Made by a program: the position numbers and the translations under genes. The notes beneath the pieces are model-generated. The model worked only from the letters and a program-made list of their open reading frames with translations. It had not been told where the DNA came from and searched no databases. Positions 47,198 through 56,271 of a stretch of DNA of 64,000 bases are shown here, one piece after another (within the stretch, counting starts at the first letter, position 1; each line of letters opens with the position of its first letter). Source of the stretch: Climacium dendroides (lineage: Eukaryota > Streptophyta > Bryopsida > Hypnales > Climaciaceae); contig OX467089.1 of assembly GCA_950106755.1 (NCBI GenBank), forward strand, positions 28,501,345-28,565,344. The letters run 5' to 3'.

Positions 47198-50100
47198 TGT
47201 CGTAGACCAAAATGAGAGGATGAAGTTGGTTATATAGAATTTAGAAGTAAAGAATTGGTATTGGTAAAAAAAATTTATTTACAAAATGGTAAACTAATCA
47301 TATTACCAATATTAACTCTACTTCACTATTGGATTAGTAGTAGATAGATAATTTGGTTAAGAAAGATATTGTAAGTTTCCTGTTTTCCTAAAGATCCGGA
47401 ACTGGATCTGCACCCAAGGAACTAAATAGGGATCGGAAAAATATACCGGGGCCGAAAGCAAACGCATCCGCCCGCTACCGGAAGATTATCGGGACGGGAA
47501 GAGGAAATCCCGGATCCAATGGTAATCCCATACATCACGGAGGACCGTTTAACGGTTAGATTCCTCTGCGATGATTGCGGAAACGGCTACTTTCCCAACG
47601 GTTGTGACTGCTAGGAAAGGATACGTAGGGAATTGGTTCCTCAAACCTCATTGTGTCTTTGTGGTTTGGGAGCACTCTTAGAGCGAGGTCTGTCTATAGA
47701 GGTGTGAGAGGATTGGATAATCTTACTTTCCGGATCCTGTCGTGGAGAGGATTGACAAGGAGCTATGGCAAGAAAAAGATAGGAGGTTTGAGTGGTGAGT
47801 GTTTTGGAAAGTTCTGCAACCATGGTGAAGGCGGAAGCAAGTGGGTCATCTCCTTTCAAGACCAAAAGCATCTATCCAGTGATTCCGAAGGATGACGGAG
47901 AGAGGAAGCAGTTGGAGGAGGATCTGGGCCAACTTGGGTGTGCGGGATTCCTCTGCCGACCATGGAGTTTGAAGAGCGAGGAAATGATCCGGGAGTTGAT
48001 GAATGAGCAGTCAAACGAATGGATCAAGACCGTCCGAGCTCTGCCCGGAAAGTAGACTATGGACATTTGGAAGAGGGTCTACGACTTTCCTCGATCTGGA
48101 GAGAGGATGGCTTCGCGGGTTCACAAATTCGTAGAAGGTAAATTCTCTAATCCTCCTCACCCTAAGGATGGCTACGCAGTAGCAGATTGCAAGGTGGCAA
48201 GAGAGAGGAGGATGTTAGAATTTGTAGTACCGATCTTGTATCCGGAACGGCCAAACCGGGTCACGGTAACTTGGGCCAATACGATCTTCGGAGCGTTGAG
48301 TGGGGAAAGGAAAGTGTTTTGGGGAGGAATAGTGAAAGATCTGGTAGGGAAGATGGTGAACGCCCTAGGAAACGCAAAGGCCACCCCCATTGGGCCATTC
48401 CTCTTTCACTTGTATGACTCCCTGGGTACTCTGAAAACTTCAGAAAAGACCATGTACAAGGCCACAATCACCCTAGTGAAACTTAATCTTACCCCACCCC
48501 GAGAGGAAGAGGAAGAAGAGAGAAAGGAAGGACCAGATGAGGGATCTGAGGGGGAATCCTCAGAGAGAGGAAAGGAGCCTTCCGAAAGGAGGACAGAGGC
48601 TGAGAGGGTGTCATTCTCTTCTAAGAAGGGATCCAAAGGAAAAGAGAAAGCCTCGCCGGAACCGGAAGTTCTGGGAGAGGATACTTTGGGAAGGATCATT
48701 TCGGACTTAGGGAGAGTCTGGGAGGAGTTTGATACGGAGAGAGGAGCAGTGAGGAATGTATGTGGACTGCTTGGAGGGATCAAAGTGTCAGAGCTCGCAA
48801 AGAGAGTAGAAAGGTTGCTCCGGGATAATGAAAATCGGAAGTGGGAAACCCGCATCAAGGAGTTGACTGAGAGGAATGCGAATCTCCAGCGGCAAATTGA
48901 GAAGGGTGAGGAAAAGAAGAGAGAGGTGGAACGGCTTACCTCAGAGTTTAAGGGGGTCATTAGGAGAGTTGGGGCCTTTGATTCCAACACTGCGGATGTT
49001 GTGAACAAAGCCAAACTCTATGATGAGAGGATCCATGAGGCAGGACCGGAAGCCGCAGGTAAGGCTGTCCTGGTGTTGGCAGAGTATTCCGAAGAAATGG
49101 AGAAGTTCATGTTTGAAGTCAGAGATGTTCTTCACCAAGCAGAACAGTTTCCGGGATCCGGAATAAAGAAGGAGGATGAAGAGATGGAGCCAACCAAGAA
49201 GGATGCGCCCACAAAGATGTCAGCCAAGTAGGAAAGGCAGGAGGAGGAGTTGACACCAACGTCTAAGAGTATGGAGGGGAGGAAAGAAGGATCAGTGCAC
49301 GGATCCGGATCGAAGACTCAAATTCGGAAGTCGGAATCCGACCTAGGCACACCACCGAGTAAAAGCTCTCAACCCTCAACCGCCAAGAAGACTGTGAAGA
49401 AGGTTACTCCCATCAGAGGAAGAGACGTGCCTCTAAGGAGTCAACAATCCGCGGAGGACGAATCTCCAAGCCAATCCGAGCAGGAGGAAAGTCTGTCAAG
49501 ATCCGGAGAAAAAGATTCAGAAGACACCGGATCAGAAGAGGAGTCGGAACCTGAGCAAATCTCACCAACGAAGTTCAAGGGGAAAGCTTCAACACCATCT
49601 AAAGGAAAGCCACCCTTGAGTGGGAAACCGTCAGCTAGTAGGAAACAACCAGCTAGGAAGGGGGCAACAAAGTTAGAGGAACCTTCTCCAAAGAAGGCTA
49701 GGAAATAGATAGGAAAGTTGTTAGGAAGTTTCTAGGAAGCGACCCTAGCATGGTCAGCCGAAAACCCAAGTTTTTGGTAGGTAGGAAGTAGCTTGGGAGG
49801 TGCTTTTTAGGTGCATGCACTTGGGCTGCACTTTCCGGATTTTTAGGATTTGAGATCCACATTTTGCGGATCGAATGGGGTTGGTAGGAAAGTCAACTTA
49901 GAAGGATAAGGAGTGACACCTGTCATTCTCTTGTCCTTTGGTTTTATTCCTTGGGACCTTTAGGGTTCCTTGGGATGTGTATTTAGGGGGCTGAAGTTAG
50001 CTTGAAGCCCCGGGCGGGTGTGTTTTCATATTTGTGTTTTTCAACACTTTGCGAATTGATTTTCAGATTTTCACTTCATAAGTGCTGTCCTGAAAAGGCT

Positions 50101-51044
50101 AAGTTCTGTGTTGGTATGCCGTGCAATGCTAGAACCATTGTTTAGTGCGGGTAGCTGGTTTGCAGGTGTGGAGGAAGACAAGTAGCCCCCGGATTCTGTC
50201 TAGGATCTGATTTTGAGAGCATTAAGGTTTGGTTAAGGAAAACTTTGTGTACTGAGGGGGAGTTCTGGTTGCTGAAGTTCCTTGGGTGTCTTCTGAGTAG
50301 GATAGCCATTCTTAGGTTGGGTGAATTCTTCAAGAGGGAGAACGAACGCCAATTGACGTCTGATGAGGTTCTACTGAATCCGGAAGAGAGGAACAGGAAG
50401 GTAGTTAGGATCTCTCAGTTACCGGGTGCCGGATCACGCTCTTGGAATTCTGTCCGGATAGGTCTGTCGTTGTAGTACTGAGAGGATAATAGGGGTTTTC
50501 TGAGTGACCTGCTAGTCTGGATCAACATCCGGGTTAGTTGTGAGGAAGTAACTATTTCCTATTCTGGTGTTTGTTGTTGTTATTTTAAGTGGATCTTCAT
50601 TTCACTCTAAACACGTTTGAAGGGTAGGGTTTACGTTCCCTTCCTAAAACCAAAGAGCGGAACCCTCTTGGTAGAGGTTAAACTAAGATTTTGTGAGTTA
50701 CTGTAACCGGATAGAAATCTTCTTTCCGGTTCCGCATCCGTCTAAGTTGATCCGGATAGAGAGAAACACAGGATTATGACAATCCTCCTTGTTCGATTAT
50801 TGGTGGAAGACTTGGTGTGGATGTAAGGGAATTGGATTATGGAGAAGAGAGGGTATTGAGAGAGTTTTATGTTGCAAATATTTAGATCTGGTTTTGCTTG
50901 GGTTTGGTGTTTTCCGAATCCTGATCCGGATATCTTGAGGAAACTAACGTTGAAATCCTGTGGGAACGATACACGAGTCATTTAAGGTGTTTTACATCAA
51001 TTTAACACCTAAGGGTAGGATTTGTGTTTCCTTGTGCTATGACA
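47198..51044 (+). mobile_element. Solo LTR, subfamily C, inside B
   Basis: It starts TGTCGTAGACCAAAATGAG at 47198 and ends CCTTGTGCTATGACA at 51044. Perfect CCTCT duplications flank it (47193-47197, 51045-51049). The B ORF sequence on the two sides joins seamlessly, as seen in the uninterrupted B copy near 3630. Length is 3,847 bp and no internal region is present. The shared box is at 50466-50512 and the stem-loop CCTCT-TGGT-AGAGG at 50664-50677. Confidence 0.94.
47822..49708 (+). pseudogene. LTR-encoded ORF, subfamily C
   Basis: One frame of 629 codons from ATG 47822 has only two stops. TAG at 48053-48055 sits where relatives have Trp (a TGG-to-TAG change fits), and TAG at 49229-49231 lies between the coiled coil and the basic tail. 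From 48059 it is open for 390 codons. Parts: LGCAGFLCRPW; core EGKFSNPPHPKDGYAVADC, FVVPILYPERPNRVTVTWAN, NTIFGALSGERKVFWG and TPIGPFLFHLYDSLGTL; Glu/Arg-rich linker; coiled coil; VVNKAKLYDERIHEAG; Ser/Glu-rich then Lys-rich tail ending PSPKKARK. This is one of the best-preserved examples of the family. The tail is histone-H1-like in composition, suggesting nuclear or nucleic-acid contact (inference). Confidence 0.78.
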
Positions 51045-51049
51045 CCTCT

Positions 51050-52048
51050 TCACCGTCTCTTTCATCTTCCGGTTCAGTTGGGAAACAAGTTGCTGCGGCT
51101 GACTAATCTTCAATAGTTGGCATAGCTCTTGAATTGTCTCTTGATTCTTCCCGTACTGAACCTGGAACTCACTGAATTCCTTCACAATTCGATCTAGGGG
51201 ATTCTGGTTCCAGACCGGATCGACACCCTTACTTCCCTCTCCTATTTCCGGGTCTTTGTCTTTCCGATCCTACCTCCTCCACTGTGACTTAGTTTCCTCG
51301 ACCTGTGGAATATCTCCACCTATCTCGGCCTCTGAATCTTCCTCTTCTTGCCCGTCTTCCTCTTCTTGCCCGTCTTCCTCATCCGGGTCTTCTATTTCAA
51401 ATTTTGACATAGCTTTGGCTGTATCGTATGAATCTAATTCTCTATTTGTAAGCCAGCCATGAGCTTGGTACAAGTGATAGAGAAAAGGGGTTATAGGGGA
51501 AGGTTTAGACTTCCCTATGCCTCCTACCAACCTCTTTATTTGATCTCTCACCACTACTCCCCAATCTACTTTCCGGTCACCTGACAATGCACCAAAAATA
51601 GTGTTTGCTAGAGTGACCGTAATCCTGTTTGGCCACTTTGGACTGAGGATGGCTACAAGATACTTCATCAACCGCTTCTCCCTAACATTTATGCATTCTG
51701 CTACAGAAAAGCCATCCTTCTTCGTGGGAGGATTCTGGAACTTACCAACAAAAAAACGGTCTGTCCGCGAAGCCGGTCCTTTGTCCGTCTTTTTGAAATC
51801 GTAGGTTTCTCGCCATAGCGTTGGAGTCCAATCCTCGGGTCGGCTCCTCAACGTCCCCTTCCATCTCTTCAATGGTGCGCCGATGACCTCCCTCACAATA
51901 TCCTCATCCTTCGAGTTCCACGGCCGGCTAGAAAGCCTTCACATCCCATTTGCCGGAGGTCCTCTTCTAGCTCCGCCTTCTCTTTTGTATCAACCGGTAC
52001 TACCGGCTTCACCATGCGTAAAGACACAGCTACCTCCTCTCTCACCAT
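51050..52048 (-). pseudogene. LTR-encoded ORF, subfamily B (copy 2), N-terminal part
   Basis: It starts at ATG 52048. The core segment 51896-51270 is identical in protein to that of copy 1 except for one extra DGQEEE unit and one substitution near the end. It has the same 1-nt deletion before the RPW-equivalent position and the same stop after SQWRR. The C LTR interrupts it at 51049. Confidence 0.72.
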
Positions 52049-52880
52049 CGTGGACTGCTTCCTCTAAAACTTATCAGTGACCGGAATCACTCTTTGAGGT
52101 TTCACAATTACTAGCGCTCTAATCTTCTCACTCCACTCAAGGATCCTCCTCAAGAGTTGCTCCAACAGAACATTTCTAATTCTAACGCTCATTTGTGAAC
52201 TTTTAAGAGTGCTCTCCTCTTGAGACCTGTTTTCCCCTAATCTGGACTGTAAACTAGAATGGATGCGCCCGTAACTCCTCCTTCGGTTGACCTATGAAGA
52301 CACCGCGGATGCACTTTACCAACCTCTTCTTAAGGCACCTTTCAAGTAAAAGGAGGTCTCAGCCACTTGCCCCTTCTATTTTAACTTTCTAGGGCTAACT
52401 TCATTCACCCAAGACTATTACAGGTGACCGTTTCCTGAAAAATAGACCTGCTCTCGAGTGTGGTCTAGAGCTAGGTAGGCACCCATTATACCCGGATTGC
52501 CTGCTATCCGTTTCCGATCTCCAGTCCTTTATTTTCTTCCGGTTTCCGATTTCTGATAAAACTCACTTTGACCTACTCTTGACCTAACTATGCCGTTTCC
52601 GGGTTTTCGGTTTTCGGTTTTCGATTACTTTTGTTAACACTATTATCTATTCTAAAGTAACCCTAATCTAGTATCCGGTTCCTAACTACTTCCGGTCTAT
52701 TTTTCTAACGAAAAATGAAAAAAAATAGGGAATAAGGAGTTCTAATCCCCTTATTTCCCTTCTAAACCTAAAAACAGGATTTCCGTGCTCCCACACCGGA
52801 GACGGATCTGTACTAGGGTTGGGTTTTTGCCGCCAAAACATGTCCCGTACTTTCATCCGACTGTCCGTCCATATAGCCAG

Positions 52881-52886
52881 TATAAG
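52881..52886 (+). promoter_or_regulatory. TATA-like box of D LTR copy 2
   Basis: TATAAG within CCAGTATAAG lies 200 bp upstream of ATG 53083. It matches in sequence and distance the box of the other D copy at 30225-30230. Confidence 0.55.
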
Positions 52887-53082
52887 CGGAGAACTATAGC
52901 CGGCGGGTGACACGAGTGCTTTGTTATTTCCTTACCTCTGAGTTTTTTCGCCTTCTTAGCTCTTAGAGATTTTCGGTAGACTGAGGGATTATGTGAGTTG
53001 CAATCGTGCAGGGGGAATCGGAGTGACATTGTGTATGCAAAAGAGGTAGGGAGAGATTGTGTGAGGTTTTCCTGTGAGTGTA

Positions 53083-55173
53083 ATGGCTTCCAGGGCGAAC
53101 CGGTGCAAATTGAAGGATCTGCTAGAAGACTCGGACAAAGAGATACCACCGCCACCGCCCCGACCGAGGACAATTCCAGTAATGAAAATGGTGTCGGAAA
53201 TTCCAACCGAGGAGGACCGGCTAGAGCGCTTGCGACGGAACCTCATCAACATGGGGTGTGAGGGTTTCTTGGAGGTTCCTTGGGGCATCCGAGAGGAGAG
53301 TTTAGTGTCTAATCTGCTTCGTCCGGAAAGCGGTATCTTGGATACCACCCTCCGGGCGAAGCCAGAACTGTGGACGATCAACATGTGGAGATCCGTCTAC
53401 AAGCTCCGGATGGCGCCGGACAAGGTTATGGAGAAGAACCAAGAGTGCATGGAGGGCGAATTCCGGGCGCCGGCCAATCCGAAGGAGGATCACCAAGTTT
53501 CCGACCTAGTGAATCCGGAGTATCGGGATGTGATAGCGTTTCTCAACCCTATCCTTTATCCAACCAAGCCAAGGCGAGTAGTGGCCAAGGTGGCCTACGC
53601 CATCCTGAGGAGTCTTCAAGGTAAAATGATGATGGATTGAGCAACCATCATCCACGAATTGATAGGAGACCTTTTGCGTTCCCTTCGATAGGGGAAAAAA
53701 GGTGGGAGCCCTCTTCCGGCCTACATCTCCCACTTGTATTCCCAGCACTCCCTGCTCAAGGTGAACGAGGAAATTGCCTATCAAGAGCTAGTTCAACTCC
53801 AACAGTACGGAGGAGAAGAACCTTCTCCCCAAGATGGACCGGATGACGAGGAACCACCCACTCCTCTAGCAAAGAGGCCACGGCGGAATAGGACTCCACC
53901 GGCAAGGCCAACAAAGGATCCTCCCGCGCCGGAGCCACTAGAGGAGGAAGTTCCGGACCGGAAGGAAGAAACCGGACTTGCTCCGCAAGAAGCCCGACCT
54001 TCTCCACAAGAGGTTGGACCGGTGCAGCTGCCAGTAGATCCCGTTCCGAACGAGGCCGAACCCTCCCGGATCAAACTTACGGAGGCAGAGGAGGGAGATA
54101 GAACCGAACTCTAATTAGGAGGATCGTCAATGGAGGATATTGCGGAAATGGCCCAGCACATCGTATGGAAGGTGGACGATCTTATGAAGGTTCTCTACAA
54201 CTATGAGGAGACCCTCAAACAAGTGTGCCGAAAGATGGCACTAACCGACCGGAACGCCATCTTCCGGAGGACGGACGCGTTGGTGGCGGCGGAGAAGCAA
54301 AACGCCCTTTTGATAGAGGAGCAAAAGCGGTTGGTGACGGAGTTGGGTGCCTTACGAGTAGAGAAACGAACCTTGCTGGATCAAGTCCAAGAATCGGAAT
54401 CCAAGTGCGTCAGATTGGAGAGTGATCTACACACCACCCAAGAGACGGCCAAAGTCATAGGAGAGGACCATCGCCGGTAGATTGCGGCACTGTGCCAGGG
54501 TGTGGTCCGGCTCCGAAGTTCCTTGGAAGTGCCGGCGGACTGCATCAACAAAGCTCGGTTGTTCGAAGCTAACTTTGACACAGCCGCCAGCTCGAGCCGG
54601 GTATCCATCATCAGTTGTTTACTGGAGCAGGCAAGACGGATGGACACCTCTCGGGCCGAAATGCAGGATATGATGGAGTATCTGGCTCCCACAGAGTCAG
54701 ATCCGGTAACTCCTTCTTCCCCTTCCGTCCAGACCTTGGTGGTTCTGGAAGGTAATGATCCGGAACCTATCATTACAGAAGTATCACCGGTGGTACCTAT
54801 TGGTCCGAAACTTTCACCACCTCCAGGGAGACCAGAAGGAGTAGATTGGGGTGCCGTGGTACCTCAAGGAAGTGAAGACCTCCTTCCGGTGACCCCGCTC
54901 ATTGACCTTATGGGTACTCCTCCGGAGACTCACGAGGGCCAGTCGGTACAGTCTTCTCCCCGTCATAAGAAGACCCAAAAGGATTCTCGGGGAAGTTCGG
55001 AAGTTCCAATAGTTGGAACCCGGAGTATAGATAGGGACACCAACATCGTGGGGGTCCCGAGATGGGGAGCAAGGGGTCCGGATTTGTTTTCTCCATGGAG
55101 TAGCCGGAAGTAGATCAATCTGGACTCGTTGAAGGACCTTGCTCCTCCCACGAATAAGGATCCAAAGGAATAG
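53083..55173 (+). pseudogene. LTR-encoded ORF, subfamily D (copy 2)
   Basis: It is one frame from ATG 53083 (MASRANRCKLKDL) to TAG 55171, 697 codons, with stops at 53638 (TGA at the core Trp), 53686, 54112, 54478 and 55111 and no frameshift. Parts: INMGCEGFLEVPWG; core GEFRAPANPKEDHQVSDL, FLNPILYPTKPRRVVAKVAY and PLPAYISHLYSQHSLL; Pro-rich linker; coiled coil with CRKMALTDRNAIFRRTDALV; INKARLFEAN block; and a Ser/Pro-rich C-terminal third ending in KDLAPPTNKDPKE. The Trp that is TGA here is TAG in the other D copy. Confidence 0.74.
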
Positions 55174-56271
55174 TGGGTAGTAGTGTATATATATGCAACA
55201 GTACTAGAGTCCGGCTGTCAAAAGCCAGAAAAATAGGATCTAGGAGTTTACCGGAAATCTAGCGGACCAATAGGACGATTTTGTGGGATTTTTAGAATGA
55301 TGTTAGTTTTAGTATAAGTTTGGTTTTGATGGACCTTTGTGGTCATTCACATCCGTTCCATTATTTTCAGCTTGTATCTTTTTGAGTCTAATTTAAGTGT
55401 TTGGAGGTTTCCATTCTCTTACTTTTTGTATCCAGTACATGCTTGTGGGGGGTGGGGGTCCATTCGTGCTTTTCCGGATGCTGAGAACTTACCTTGAGTA
55501 GCAAGAGTTGACTTCGTGAGTGGTTTCCGGACATCACTAACTTGATGGAGAGATTGGCCGAATTGTTCCGACAATAGTATTAGTGTACTACCGCCTGGAT
55601 GCCGGTATAGTCTAAGGGTAGGATACGGCCTTAGGTGTTAGGATATCTGAGAGGCTGCTAGCAACTTCCGTATACGGGAGTTTGCAAGACGTGCCCAAAT
55701 TCTAGATGCCGGAATTCCCCATAGACGGATTCAAAGCCCCAGCGCAACGCCCAAGAGAGTGCGAGGATATCCACCCGATCGACAGGAGGCTCAGTATCAG
55801 GGTAATGCTAGAATGTCGTTGTAGTCCTTGACCGTCCCTACATGACCTAGTCCAGTAATTATTCCGGATTTGTGAGGTGCCAAAACAGTAGGACACTTTC
55901 GGTCCCTGAAGTGTTAGTTTAGCATCAGTAATAGAGGTAGAGAAGTTGAGAGAGAGAGAGAGCGTGTTTCCGGACACGGTAAGCATCCGGACGGTGGATC
56001 TGGCCACTCGTCACCTAAACCCAGGGATCCCGGAAGGGGCAACTAAACAGTTTCCGGACTTTTCCGGAATCCAACCGGCACTAGTGGCCAGACCGGACCT
56101 GTAGTCCGGATTAGTAAGAAGGAGAGAAAGTGAATGCTTAGGTCAAGTTAGCCTATGAATCTGTAAACCTCAAGTCCTCGTGGGAACAATTCCGGAGCGG
56201 TTTATTCTAAGTGGGCCTTTAGTGAGAATTAAGGGTTAATTGGAGGAATATTGGTCCGATTAATCACTACA

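Larger units (their letters stand above)
44000..52795 (-). mobile_element. Solo LTR, subfamily B (copy 2), inside D
   Basis: Minus-strand ends are TGTGGGAGCACGGAAATCC (52795) and CTTTCCTGTGCTACGACA (44000). Perfect CCGGA duplications flank it (43995-43999, 52796-52800). It is nearly identical to the B copy at 1892-5702. Nested inside are a TIR element (44133-44867) and a C LTR (47198-51044). Net length is 4,205 bp. The shared box, with small changes, is at 45321-45367 and the stem-loop at 45139-45154. Confidence 0.93.
43771..56271 (+). mobile_element. Solo LTR, subfamily D (copy 2), base of tower 2
   Basis: It starts TGTGGGAATGTGATCCCACA at 43771 and ends TAATCACTACA at 56271. Perfect AAGAA duplications flank it (43766-43770, 56272-56276). 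Net length without the nested B LTR is 3,700 bp. The shared box is at 55815-55849. It is inserted in the first recognisable exon of a DUF7869-like gene. The B LTR lies 229 bp from its start, in the region upstream of the D ORF. Confidence 0.93.

Noticed and set aside
50361..50420. Hammerhead ribozyme (retrozyme) core
   Set aside because: CTGATGAG occurs in the C LTR, but no GAAA box with flanking stems follows and no other subfamily has it.
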